Shown one piece after another: positions 34,824 through 43,971 of a DNA stretch of 64,000 nucleotides (its first letter is position 1; the number at the start of each line of letters is the position of its first letter). Made by a program: the position numbers and the translations under genes. This stretch comes from an uncultured Sphingomonadaceae bacterium (GTDB taxonomy: Bacteria; Pseudomonadota; Alphaproteobacteria; Sphingomonadales; Sphingomonadaceae): assembly GCA_947258815.1 (NCBI GenBank), contig CAMYJW010000015.1, positions 124,001-188,000 on the forward strand, in the 5' to 3' direction. The notes beneath the pieces were generated by a model. The model was given only the letters and a program-made list of their open reading frames with translations, made no database searches and was not told where the DNA came from.

Positions 34824-35975
34824 ATGAAATTCATCGAAGAAGGTATGCGGTTCGGCATTTTCATGGGGCCGTATCACCGGCCCGATCTCAACCCGCTGAT
34901 CGCGCTTCAGCAAGATATGGAAACGATCATCAATCTCGATCGGCTTGGCTTCGATGAAGCGTGGGTTGGCGAACATCATTCGGGCGGGGTTGAAACGATC
35001 TCATGCCCGGAACTGACCATCGCCGCAGCGGCCGAACGGACAAAACATATCAAACTGGGCACCGGCGCGATCACCATACCCTATCACAATCCGCTGATGG
35101 TGGCCGATCGTATCGTTCAGCTTGATTATATGACACGCGGGCGGATCATGTTCGGCATTGCGCCGGGCCAGCTTGTGCAGGATGCGCAGATGATCGGCCT
35201 CGATCCGCTGAACAACCGGCGCATGCTTCACGAAGCCATCGAAGTGCTGCTGCCGTTGTTCAGGGGCGAAACGGTGACGCGCCAGACCGACTGGTTCAAT
35301 CTGGTCAATGCCAAGCTCCAGCTTCTGCCTTATTCGAATTTCGACATGGCGACGGTGGGCGTGATTTCTCCGTCCGGGCCGATACTGGCGGGCAAATACG
35401 GCATGGGCCTGCTTTCGGTGGCAGCGACCAACCCTATCGGTGTTGAGAAGCTGCTTGAGCACTGGGAAGTGATTGAAACCGAATCTAAAAAGGCCGGCCA
35501 TGTTGCCGATCGCAGCAAATGGCGGCTGATGGGGCCGATGCACATTGCCGAAACCGAGGAACAGGCGCGCAAGGATGTGCGCTATGGCATGAGCCTGCTG
35601 GAAAACTATCGCGATCATATCAACCCCGGCCTCGGGATTGACTGGTCTGACAGCGACAAGGCCGTCGATATGCTGAACGAAACCGGCGCGGCTGTTGTCG
35701 GCACGCCGGAAATGGCGCGTGCGCAGATTGATCGGCTGATGGAGAAATCGGGCGGCTTCGGGTGCTATATGCTGATGGGCGTGGACTGGGCGCGCCACGA
35801 TGCAACCTTGCGCAGCCACCAGTTGTTCGCCGAAGAAGTGATCCCCTACTATCGGGGCACCAACCGGGCGCCGCTGGAAAGCTTTGACGATGTGATGGGC
35901 ACAGGCTTTGAAGGCGCGGAAATCACCGCGCGCGCGCAGGAAGCCATGGCGCGCGTTTACGCCAAATCGAACTGA
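34824..35975 (+). CDS. Luciferase-like (LLM) flavin-dependent monooxygenase
   Basis: This 383-residue family member begins MKFIEEGMRFGIFMGPYH, continues DRLGFDEAWVGEHHSGGVE (the His pair near the flavin), IKLGTGAITIPYHNPLMVADRIVQLDYMTRGR and MFGIAPGQLVQD. It is longer than the other two in this window. An in-frame ATG at 34794 would add ten residues. It precedes an alpha/beta hydrolase by 32 bases, repeating the monooxygenase-plus-hydrolase pairing seen at 29.7-32.7 kb. It would insert oxygen into a carbonyl compound. No flavin reductase is adjacent. Confidence 0.88.
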   Translation: MKFIEEGMRFGIFMGPYHRPDLNPLIALQQDMETIINLDRLGFDEAWVGEHHSGGVETISCPELTIAAAAERTKHIKLGTGAITIPYHNPLMVADRIVQLDYMTRGRIMFGIAPGQLVQDAQMIGLDPLNNRRMLHEAIEVLLPLFRGETVTRQTDWFNLVNAKLQLLPYSNFDMATVGVISPSGPILAGKYGMGLLSVAATNPIGVEKLLEHWEVIETESKKAGHVADRSKWRLMGPMHIAETEEQARKDVRYGMSLLENYRDHINPGLGIDWSDSDKAVDMLNETGAAVVGTPEMARAQIDRLMEKSGGFGCYMLMGVDWARHDATLRSHQLFAEEVIPYYRGTNRAPLESFDDVMGTGFEGAEITARAQEAMARVYAKSN

Positions 35976-36007
35976 GCCGATAACGGCCGGGTATCGGGGA
36001 GAGGATT

Positions 36008-36823
36008 GTGGCAATCACAATGATCGACGTGCCTTCGGGCGCGAGAATGGCCGTTGAGGATAATGGCGGCGCGGGTGTGCCGCTGGTGTTCAGCCACGGC
36101 TATATGATGAACCACACGATGTTTGACCGGCAGGTTGAGCATTTCAGATCGCGCTGCCGCTGTATCACATGGGATGCGCGCGGCCATGGCGACACACAAT
36201 GGCAGGGCGATTTCAATTACTGGGATTCGGCCAGTGATCTCATTGGCATTCTCGATGCGCTGGGTATCGAAAAATGCGTTCACGTCGGGATGAGCCAGGG
36301 CGGCATCGTGGGCATGCGCGCGGCAATGCTTGCGCCCGATCGATTCTATGGGATCGTGCAGCTTGCCACCCAGGCCGGGCCGCTGCCCAAAGGCGAAGAC
36401 GATACGTTCGAGCGCCTGATGTATGGCTGGGCGGATAACGGGCCGGATGAAGAAAAGATCGAATTCCTGATCGCGCTTATTCTTGGCCCCGGTGCGGATC
36501 ACGATCACTGGCGCAAGGCATGGAACGCCATTTCGCAGACGCAGGTGCGCGATGCGACCAACTGCCTGATGTCGATTGACAGTCTGTTCGAACGGCTTGG
36601 CGAAGTGAAAGTTCCGGTGGCGACAATTCACGGGCTGGCCGATATCGGCAGTGCGTTTGAACTGGGCTTGCTGACCCCGATGGGCGTGCCCGATCCGCGC
36701 GGAGTGACCATGATTCCGGGCGGACCGCACGGGGTCAACATCACGCATCCTGAGCGGGTGAACAAGGCGATTGCGGATTTTATCGACGAACTGGCCGCCG
36801 AAAATCCGGGCATGGAGAATTGA
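36008..36823 (+). CDS. Alpha/beta hydrolase
   Basis: This 271-residue serine hydrolase starts at GTG with GGGGAGAGG upstream. The oxyanion segment LVFSHGYMMNHTMFD, the aspartate-rich DARGHGDTQW, and the elbow VGMSQGGIVG give the catalytic Ser. A later IHGLADIGSAFE carries the acid, and GGPHGVNIT the His. It resembles lactonases and C-C bond hydrolases. It is followed at four bases' distance by an SDR and preceded by a luciferase-like monooxygenase, so it probably opens the ester or lactone made by that enzyme. Confidence 0.88.
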   Translation: MAITMIDVPSGARMAVEDNGGAGVPLVFSHGYMMNHTMFDRQVEHFRSRCRCITWDARGHGDTQWQGDFNYWDSASDLIGILDALGIEKCVHVGMSQGGIVGMRAAMLAPDRFYGIVQLATQAGPLPKGEDDTFERLMYGWADNGPDEEKIEFLIALILGPGADHDHWRKAWNAISQTQVRDATNCLMSIDSLFERLGEVKVPVATIHGLADIGSAFELGLLTPMGVPDPRGVTMIPGGPHGVNITHPERVNKAIADFIDELAAENPGMEN

Positions 36824-36827
36824 TGGC

Positions 36828-37568
36828 ATGACAACGGGTTTTGAAGGCAAGGTTGCGGTTGTTACAGGCGGTGCCTCGGGCATCGGCGAAGCGTGCGTTC
36901 GTGCGTTTCATGGCGCGGGCGCGAAAGTTCTGATTGCCGATCTCAATGCCGATGCGGCAGCCGGTCTGGCCAGCGAACTGGGCGAGGGGGCTGCAAGTGT
37001 CGGCGTTGACGTGGCCGATGCGGATTCCTGCCAGCGGATGGTAAACGCTGCGCTCGAAGCATTCGGGCGGCTGGATGTTGCGATCAACAATGCCGGTATT
37101 TCAACGGAGCTCGCGCCGATCGCACAAACCAGCACCAGCGATTGGCGCAAGGTCATCGGTATCAATCTTGATGGTGTGTTTCACTGCCTGAAAGCGCAAA
37201 TTCCGGCGATGGAAAATACCGGCGGATCGATCGTCAACATCGCTTCGATCATGGGCGCAGTCGGCAGGACAGGCGCGGCGGCTTATGTTTCATCCAAACA
37301 CGCGGTTGTTGGCCTGACCAAGACCGCAGCGCTTGAATGTGCAGAGGCAAACATCCGGGTCAACGCCATCGGGCCGGGCTATATCGAGACACCGCTTTTG
37401 CAGCAGGCAACGCTTGAAGCGAAAGACCAGATCGCCGCGTTGCATCCGCTGGGCCGGTTGGGCAGGGCTGAGGAAGTGGCCTCGGCCGTGCTTTATCTCG
37501 CATCGCCAGCCGCCAGTTTCATAACCGGTGCATACTATCCGGTGGATGGCGGTTATCTTGCGCAGTAA
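36828..37568 (+). CDS. Short-chain dehydrogenase/reductase
   Basis: This 246-residue classical SDR has VAVVTGGASGIGEACVRAF (TGxxxGxG), VAINNAGISTE (NNAG), the Ser in VNIASIMGAVG, and YVSSKHAVVGLTK (YxxxK), with VDGGYL at the end. GGAG lies ten bases before the ATG. It probably oxidises a hydroxyl released by the preceding hydrolase. The frame stays open upstream into the hydrolase gene, but the domain starts at 36828. Confidence 0.92.
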   Translation: MTTGFEGKVAVVTGGASGIGEACVRAFHGAGAKVLIADLNADAAAGLASELGEGAASVGVDVADADSCQRMVNAALEAFGRLDVAINNAGISTELAPIAQTSTSDWRKVIGINLDGVFHCLKAQIPAMENTGGSIVNIASIMGAVGRTGAAAYVSSKHAVVGLTKTAALECAEANIRVNAIGPGYIETPLLQQATLEAKDQIAALHPLGRLGRAEEVASAVLYLASPAASFITGAYYPVDGGYLAQ

Positions 37569-37610
37569 CGGCGGCGAGATGCAGTGCGCATGGTATTTTG
37601 AGGAAGCGCT

Positions 37611-39236
37611 GTGAGCGCCGAGGCGACGCACGCTCCGGCCGTCCCTGAGGAGGAGGGCGGCTGGTATCGCTGGTATGTCCTCGGGCTGCTGGTCGTTATT
37701 TACACGATCAACTTTATCGATCGCCAGATCATCACGATCCTTGCGCCCTATCTGAAAGAGGATCTGGGGCTGACCGATGCGCAGATCGGCCTGCTTTATG
37801 GCACTGCGTTTGCGATGTTCTACGCGCTGTTCGGTATTCCGCTGGCGCGGCTGGCCGATGGCTGGAGCCGGGTGAAGACACTGTCGCTTGGCCTTACGTT
37901 CTGGTCAGTGATGACCACCCTTTCGGGCTTTGCGGTCAACTTCGCGCAACTGGGGCTTGCGCGGCTTGGTGTCGGGATCGGGGAGGCGAGCGGCTCTCCG
38001 GCGGCTATCTCATTGCTGGGAGATTATTTTCCCAAGCGGATCAGAGGCACAGTGCTCGCGATCTATACCACCGGGATCTACGCTGGCATGGGATTGTCGC
38101 TTATCATCGGGGGCTATGTCCTCGATCTGTGGCCCGGCTGGTTCGGACTGGCTGGCTGGCAGGCGGCGTTCATCATCGTGGGTCTGCCCGGTATCGCGCT
38201 TGGTCTGATCGTTCTCGTTACCGTGCGAGAGCCGGTTCGCGGTGCGCTTGATGGCAATCCCCATCCCGGCGATGCGCACCCGTTTCGTAACGTGCTGACC
38301 GAAGCGGCGATGATGTTTCCGCCGTGGACATTCTCCACGCTACGCAAGCTGGGCGGCAGCGCGGCGGCTTTGCGGCGCAATATCTATGCGCTGGTCGGTA
38401 TGTTCGCTCTGTGTCTGGCGATTTATGCGCTGATCGAAGCGCTGCTTCCTGCCGATCAGCGCGCAGTGATCGGCACGCTCGCCGGTTTTGAGATCACCAG
38501 CAACCTTGTCCAGTGGCTGGCCATCGCGATTGGCGGCTATGCCGCGTTCAGCTGGATTCAGTCTATACGTCTGCGTGACCGGGTAACCTTCGAGCTGACT
38601 TTGGGCGGGCAGAGTTATCGCCTGATGGCGATGTGCGGCGGGGTGCTTGGCATTTTCACCTATGGCACCAGTGCGTTCGTCTATGTTTATGGCAATCGTT
38701 ATCTAGGTATGGAGCCGACCGACGGTTTCCTGCTCGGTCTGATCGCGGTGATCGGTGGCACGCTGGGAACCTTTCTGGGGGGCTGGCTTGGAGACATGGC
38801 CAAGCTGCGTAATCCCGCTGGCCGGGTTTACCTGTTGCTTGTCGCGATCACCGGCTTCGGCATCACGTTGTTCCTGCAATATATGACGCAGAGCAAAGCC
38901 GTGTTTTTTGCCTTGCACTTCGTCTCATTGATGTTGCTGACCACTTGGGTGCCGATCATGGTGGCAACCGCGCAGGATCTGGTCATCCCCCGCTTGCGCG
39001 GTGCCGGCTTTGCGGTGCAGACGTTGTGCAGCACGTTTACCGGGCTGGGGCTTGGTCCTTATGTGATCGGTGTGATCAGTGACATCACCGGCGATCTGCG
39101 GTTTGCGATCCTGACGATTCTGATTGCTATGCCGCTGCTGCTGGTTTTGCTGTGGCGGCTTGCACGATCGCTGCCCGAAGGTGAGGCCAGCGTTGTGGAG
39201 CGCGCCCGCGCGGCTGGAGAAACGATCGGCGATTAG
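37611..39236 (+). CDS. MFS transporter, spinster-like
   Basis: This 541-residue inner-membrane carrier has twelve predicted helices. It opens with GWYRWYVLGLLVVIYTINFIDRQIITILAPYLKEDLG and the family A-like motif GIPLARLADGWSRVK, then GIGEASGSPAAISLLGDYFPKRIRGTVLAIYTTGIYAG. The FIDRQ segment is typical of the spinster/aromatic-acid group common in sphingomonad catabolic clusters. A GTG start has AGGAAG before it. It probably imports the substrate of the enzymes around it or exports an intermediate. The stop codon TAG is shared with repeat copy 4. Confidence 0.9.
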   Translation: MSAEATHAPAVPEEEGGWYRWYVLGLLVVIYTINFIDRQIITILAPYLKEDLGLTDAQIGLLYGTAFAMFYALFGIPLARLADGWSRVKTLSLGLTFWSVMTTLSGFAVNFAQLGLARLGVGIGEASGSPAAISLLGDYFPKRIRGTVLAIYTTGIYAGMGLSLIIGGYVLDLWPGWFGLAGWQAAFIIVGLPGIALGLIVLVTVREPVRGALDGNPHPGDAHPFRNVLTEAAMMFPPWTFSTLRKLGGSAAALRRNIYALVGMFALCLAIYALIEALLPADQRAVIGTLAGFEITSNLVQWLAIAIGGYAAFSWIQSIRLRDRVTFELTLGGQSYRLMAMCGGVLGIFTYGTSAFVYVYGNRYLGMEPTDGFLLGLIAVIGGTLGTFLGGWLGDMAKLRNPAGRVYLLLVAITGFGITLFLQYMTQSKAVFFALHFVSLMLLTTWVPIMVATAQDLVIPRLRGAGFAVQTLCSTFTGLGLGPYVIGVISDITGDLRFAILTILIAMPLLLVLLWRLARSLPEGEASVVERARAAGETIGD

Positions 39237-39337
39237 AGCATTTTTTCAATCAATTCGGATCGGAAAACGCAAAAAGCCCGCGCGGCGCATGAGCGTTGCT
39301 TTTCCGTTCGCGCCAGCCTGAACGGAAAACGCTTTAA
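39235..39337 (+). repeat. Dispersed ~100-bp intergenic repeat, copy 4
   Basis: It begins in the TAG stop of the transporter (AGAGCATTTTTTCAATCAAT), continues TCGGATCGGAAAACGC, AAGCCCGCGCGGCGCA, and ends CCTGAACGGAAAACGCTTTAA (shown in part). It closely matches copy 1, including TTCCGTTCGCGCCAGC. It separates the transporter from the leftward thioesterase. Confidence 0.85.
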
Positions 39338-39379
39338 TGGCCCGTGTGGACGGGGCGGGGCAAGCTCGTATCGCGCCAT

Positions 39380-39862
39380 TCAGTCTCCGGTCCAGGTTCC
39401 CACCAGTTCTTGCAGCGCTTCGTTTGTGTCAGTGCGCTCTCCGGCTTTGCCGCGGCGGAAGGTTGCACTTGCGCGCAGCACCGGCTCGCCATCTGCCGTA
39501 ACCAGGCCTTCTGAAAAGTTGATCCGGCCGGTGCGCCGCAAAAGCCGCCCGCGCCCTTCCACCCATTGGCCCAGCTTCGATTGTCCGAGATAGTCCAGCG
39601 TAAGTGAGATGGTGGGCGTGTAGCCATCATCGAAAGCCGGATTGAAACGCGAAAGCGTGGCCAGGTAGGTATCGGCGAAACTCGCGATCATGCCGCCGTG
39701 GCAGATATCCATCGTATTGGCGTGCCGCTCATCGACACGAAACCCGAAGACAGGGCCTTCCTCTGGATCGATGCGCACGAACAGCGGGCCGATGAACGAA
39801 GTGAACGTGCTGCCTCTGATGTGATCGAAGCGGATGAATCCATCGGGAGCGATTTGCGACAA
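39380..39862 (-). CDS. PaaI-type thioesterase (hotdog fold)
   Basis: This 160-residue hotdog-fold enzyme has DERHANTMDICHGGMIASFADTYLA, where the HGG turn precedes the central helix with its acidic residue, and a following ISLTLDYLGQSKLGQWVEG strand pair. It would cleave acyl-CoA thioesters, here perhaps removing dead-end CoA esters. It starts at TTG with GGAGGA close upstream and no better start later in the domain. It is convergent with the transporter across repeat copy 4. Confidence 0.83.
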   Translation of the reverse strand: MSQIAPDGFIRFDHIRGSTFTSFIGPLFVRIDPEEGPVFGFRVDERHANTMDICHGGMIASFADTYLATLSRFNPAFDDGYTPTISLTLDYLGQSKLGQWVEGRGRLLRRTGRINFSEGLVTADGEPVLRASATFRRGKAGERTDTNEALQELVGTWTGD

Positions 39863-40028
39863 CTGTTCCTCCGGTAAACGGCTGACTGCCCGGAGCGGGC
39901 TGATATTTTATATCTCTAGTGCGAAACAACTGTTCAGAAAACCGAAAAAAATACGGATTGATCAAAACCCGATCTTGACTCGGGTGTTAAAATAGGGCGA
40001 TGAACATGCTTATCGTATAGTCAATGAC

Positions 40029-40568
40029 GTGCGTATGGGGAGATGCCGGTTGTCGTTTGATAAGATGGACGATGTGCGCGCCGCAAAACTTGCGGAAGAC
40101 GAACTCAAGGCCTTGCCTGATCAGGTGAAGGATGAGCTGGAAAAACATCGCCAGCAGTATCTGTCTGATCCCGAAGCGGCGCACATGTGGGATCCGATCG
40201 CAATCGGCACACCCGGCGGGCCGGTCACTTGCCTGCTGCTGCACCATAAGGGGCGCAAGACCGGGCAGTGGCGGAACACGGCGCTTCAGTATTACCGATT
40301 TAACGGGGATATTCTGATCGTCGCCTCGCGCGGTGGGACGGAAGAGCCGCCGGTGTGGTTCCTCAATCTCGAAGCAAACCCCGATTGCCGCATTCAGGTT
40401 GGCGCGAATGGCTCGGAAGCGACGGCACGGGTTATCACCGGCGATGCGCGCAAGGCCTATTGGGACTTCATCTCCACTGAACAGCCGGCCCAGGCGGAAT
40501 ACCAGTCGCGTTGCAAGCGCCAGATTCCGGTGGTGGCGCTTGATCTGCCCGAAGGCGTTGAGGTCTGA
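40029..40568 (+). CDS. Nitroreductase/deazaflavin-dependent (DDN-like) oxidoreductase
   Basis: This 179-residue protein has a split beta-barrel with LLLHHKGRKTGQWRNTALQYYRFNGDILIVASRGGTEEPPVWFLNLEANPDCRIQVG, the typical core of the DDN/F420-binding family. The family reduces compounds with deazaflavin F420, so its presence fits the F420-type luciferase-like gene, but sphingomonads are not certain F420 makers. The frame opens with GTG at 40029. A TTG at 40050 preceded by GGGGAGA is an alternative start. It lies before the TonB receptor and is probably regulated with it. Confidence 0.78.
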   Translation: MRMGRCRLSFDKMDDVRAAKLAEDELKALPDQVKDELEKHRQQYLSDPEAAHMWDPIAIGTPGGPVTCLLLHHKGRKTGQWRNTALQYYRFNGDILIVASRGGTEEPPVWFLNLEANPDCRIQVGANGSEATARVITGDARKAYWDFISTEQPAQAEYQSRCKRQIPVVALDLPEGVEV

Positions 40569-40673
40569 TTGCGCGTTGATGTCCGATGTGGCGCACGCGT
40601 TGAGGGGTGAATATAAGAATTTGAATAATAACGAATATTTATAACAAATATAGAATCATCTGAGGAGGGATGT

Positions 40674-43166
40674 ATGAAATTACGGTACAGTTTGCTGTTG
40701 AGTGCAGCCGGAGCGATGCTTGCATTGCCTGGTGTGGCAAATGCACAAACGGGCGAGGGCGAAAGTAGCTCCGGCTTCGGCAATGATATCGTCGTTACCG
40801 CCAACAAACGCGAAGAGAACCTCAACGATGTTGGTCTGACGATTACAGCGATTTCCGGCGAGGCGCTTAAAGAGCGTCAGCTGACTTCCCTTTCCGATGT
40901 TGCCTCGGTGGTGCCAGGCCTCGCGTTTGCGCCTTCGAACACCGGCACGCCGATCCTTACGCTTCGCGGCGTGGGCTTCAACGAAAGCTCGCTGGGTGTC
41001 TATCCGGCTGTCAGCGTCTATCTTGACCAGATACCGATGGCGTTCCCGGCGCTCGCCTCTCACGCGGCATTCGATCTTCAGCGGATCGAAGCGCTGAAAG
41101 GGCCGCAGGGCACGCTGTTCGGCCAGAACTCAACCGGTGGTGCGATCAACTATATCGCCAACAAGCCCACGGATACCTTCGAGGCCGGTGGCGACATCAG
41201 CTATGGCCGGTTCAACACAATCGAGGGCAACGCCTATATATCCGGCCCGCTTTCGGAAAATGTCCGGGGTCGTATTGCCGTTAATGGCCTCAATGGCGAC
41301 GATTGGCAGTACAACCCGGATCGCACAGATTCAAATGGTCATCAGTCCTATATCGCCGGTCGCGCCATTCTGGATGTCGATGCAACCGAAACCGTGAAGC
41401 TGAGCTTCAGTGTCAACGCATGGCGTGACAAGTCTCAGCCGCAAGCGCAGCAGCTTGTCGGCATCCGGGTTCAGAACTGGAGCGCGGAACGCGAGGCACG
41501 CCACGATTTCTATCGCAACCCCGAAGCGCTTTACTCGTTCGGCAGCGCGCGCATCGCAAACTGGTCAACGCTGACGCCCGATCCGGGCACGATCGCGCCC
41601 GATCCCAATATCCCGCATGGCTTTGGCGATGATCCGAGCGCCTGGGGCACGACGAACTTTGATCCGCACGCAAACCGCCGGATGTGGCAGGCGGCGATGC
41701 GCGCTGATGTTGAGCTGGGCACGATGACCCTGACTTCGCTGACCTCTTATGCGCATTTCAAGCAGGATCAGGGGGTCGATGGTGATGGCATGACATATGT
41801 CACCTATGATCTTGAGGAGAACGATGGTTACATCAAGTCGTTCAGTCAGGAACTGCGGCTGGCAAACGATCCAACCTCGCGGCTTCGCTGGTTGTTGGGC
41901 GGCAATTACGAAAAAAGCACGACTTTTGAAGATCAGGGGTTGCGCTATTTCGACAATACAAGCCACGATTCCAGCCTGTTCAACATCAACTATTCGGGCG
42001 TAACCAACAAGCAGAAGATCGAGAACATCGCGGTTTTCGCCAATCTTGAATTCGATGTGACTGAATCGCTGACATTGAAGGCGGCCGGGCGTTACACCGA
42101 TTCCAAGAACCGCAATGCACTTTGCTCGTACACCACCGAAAATGGCAACGTGAACAAGTTCTTCAATTTCCTGGGCGGCGCGATCGGTTCTGTCCCCTTC
42201 GATCCGATCCCGCCCGAAGGCTGTTACACGCTCAACTTCGATAATGTGCCGGGCGAGGTGTTCCGTGGTAATCTGAAGGAAGACAATGTCTCCTGGCGCT
42301 TCGGTCTGGATTACAAGATCAATCCAGACGCGTTGGTTTATGCCAACATCTCGCGCGGCTATAAGGCGGGTTCTTTCCCGACACTGGCAGCAGCAGGTTT
42401 TGTTGCGCTGGCACCTGTGGTGCAGGAATCGGTGACAGCTTACGAATTGGGGCTCAAGGCCACGCTGGCTAACGGGGCGGTCCAGTTCAATACTGCCGGT
42501 TTCTATATGGACTACAAGGACAAGCAAATCCGTGGCCGATTGAGCGACCCGATTTTTGGCGCGCTTGAAACGCTGGTGAACATTCCCAAGGCACGCATCT
42601 GGGGCGTTGAAGCGGATGTCACCGTTCGGCCTGCAGAAGGCCTTACGCTCAGCGGTGCGATCACTTATCTGAACTCCAAAATCAAGGAAAGCCCGGCCGC
42701 GCCGTATAACTTCAACGTGTTGGGTCAGACGGACGATTTTGCTGGCGATGCGCTGCCGTTCACGCCGGAACTGGCGGGTTCGTTCAACCTCGATTACCGG
42801 CGCGAACTGGCCAATGGCGGTACGCCATTCATCGGATTTACGGTGACTGCGCGTGACAAGTCAGACTCTCAGCCTGCTGCAAGTCGGCTTAACTATTTTG
42901 ACGGATGTCAGATCGATTCAGGCGGCGCTCCGGTATGTTATCTGCCCGATGGCGTGTCCAATCCGTTCACTTTGAATGGTTATGCGACCATCGATGCGCG
43001 GCTGGGCTATGAAGCCCCCGATGGCGCATGGAAGGTTATGGTCTGGGGCAAGAACATCACCAACAAGTACTATTGGACCAACGTCATTTCGTCGGCGGAC
43101 TCCGCCGCCCGTTTTGCGGGTCGGCCAGCCACGTATGGCGTAACCTTTGGATACAGTTTCCGCTAA
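40674..43166 (+). CDS. TonB-dependent outer-membrane receptor
   Basis: This 830-residue receptor has a signal peptide (first 24 residues, ending GVANAQ) and the plug start IVVTANKREENLNDVGLTIT. The plug continues with LSDVASVVPGLAF, ILTLRGVGFNE and LKGPQGTLFGQNSTGGAINYI. A 22-strand barrel ends with GVTFGYSFR. AGGAGGG sits just upstream of the ATG. TonB and ExbBD energise uptake of a large or scarce ligand. In this region the ligand is probably the hydrophobic compound handled by the monooxygenases. A terminator-like hairpin follows at 43189. Confidence 0.93.
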   Translation: MKLRYSLLLSAAGAMLALPGVANAQTGEGESSSGFGNDIVVTANKREENLNDVGLTITAISGEALKERQLTSLSDVASVVPGLAFAPSNTGTPILTLRGVGFNESSLGVYPAVSVYLDQIPMAFPALASHAAFDLQRIEALKGPQGTLFGQNSTGGAINYIANKPTDTFEAGGDISYGRFNTIEGNAYISGPLSENVRGRIAVNGLNGDDWQYNPDRTDSNGHQSYIAGRAILDVDATETVKLSFSVNAWRDKSQPQAQQLVGIRVQNWSAEREARHDFYRNPEALYSFGSARIANWSTLTPDPGTIAPDPNIPHGFGDDPSAWGTTNFDPHANRRMWQAAMRADVELGTMTLTSLTSYAHFKQDQGVDGDGMTYVTYDLEENDGYIKSFSQELRLANDPTSRLRWLLGGNYEKSTTFEDQGLRYFDNTSHDSSLFNINYSGVTNKQKIENIAVFANLEFDVTESLTLKAAGRYTDSKNRNALCSYTTENGNVNKFFNFLGGAIGSVPFDPIPPEGCYTLNFDNVPGEVFRGNLKEDNVSWRFGLDYKINPDALVYANISRGYKAGSFPTLAAAGFVALAPVVQESVTAYELGLKATLANGAVQFNTAGFYMDYKDKQIRGRLSDPIFGALETLVNIPKARIWGVEADVTVRPAEGLTLSGAITYLNSKIKESPAAPYNFNVLGQTDDFAGDALPFTPELAGSFNLDYRRELANGGTPFIGFTVTARDKSDSQPAASRLNYFDGCQIDSGGAPVCYLPDGVSNPFTLNGYATIDARLGYEAPDGAWKVMVWGKNITNKYYWTNVISSADSAARFAGRPATYGVTFGYSFR

Positions 43167-43188
43167 AGCGGTTTCATATCCGATTGAA

Positions 43189-43220
43189 GCGCGCGGTCAG
43201 CCATGGCCGCGCGCTTTTTT
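43189..43220 (+). terminator. Rho-independent terminator after the TonB receptor
   Basis: GCGCGCGGTCA pairs with TGGCCGCGCGC (one G-T wobble) around a four-base loop GCCA, followed directly by six T at 43215-43220. It lies 22 bases after the receptor stop codon and is the clearest intrinsic terminator in the window. Confidence 0.9.
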
Positions 43221-43371
43221 CTGCGCCAGCGCCTGTGGATGGAAAGCGATCGGCTTTGCATGCACCATTCCGGCAAATGGACGCATGAATAGCCAAATCC
43301 GAGGGTGATCCGCGTTCCAACCGACTCACACCGGTCATACGTTGCTGCAGAGCTTTGGGAGACGAAGATCA

Positions 43372-43866
43372 TGAAGGCATTGGAAACGCGCGAAAAGATT
43401 GCGTCCTTGTGGGAAAGCGAGGAAGCGCGGATACAATCCAGATTGCATCGCGCGAAAATACTTCATAGATTTTGGGCAGCAGCCGGTTGAAGAGAGCCTG
43501 CCAAAGGTCGTCCGGCAGATTTTTTACCGCTACAAGCGCCACAAAAATATAATAATAAACCTTGTAAACGAAGTCCCGGAGATAAAGTCTGCTGCGGAGA
43601 ACTATTCAATAGACAGGCTGATATACAGGGCCAGCCTGATTTATTTGCAGATATACCAGGATTCATTTCCGGACAAAAGCTTGCGTAAAGTTCATGACGT
43701 TATGAATCTGGTGTTCTCATCAGCGATCAAGCAGTATCTTACCGAAGCGGATCCGCCGTTTGACGACGAGGTGTTTCTTACCGAGCTGTCGTCAGTGATG
43801 CTGGGCTATCTGGCTTATGATCAGACGATTTCGGACGGCACAGGAACGCCCGCAGAAGAGGCTTGA
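43372..43866 (+). pseudogene. Small regulator-like gene, possibly frameshifted
   Basis: An ATG at 43372 has GGGAGA eight bases upstream and reads 39 codons (ETREKIASLWESEEARIQSR) to a stop at 43488. In the next frame, coding character continues from about 43465 to 43866, with KVVRQIFYRYKRHKNIIINLV and LIYRASLIYLQIYQDSF. The second part resembles the ligand-binding half of a TetR-family regulator. No helix-turn-helix is visible in either frame. It may be a frameshifted remnant, or two short genes, or translation may start at TTG 43399. The likeness to TetR is weak. Confidence 0.4.
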
Positions 43867-43971
43867 GCATTGAACCGGCTATGGGGTCCGCGCGCTCACT
43901 CCGGGGATTGCGTGGATTGTGGACGACGTGCACAATCTGTCCCGGCTATGCCGATGCACAGGAGCGAACAC

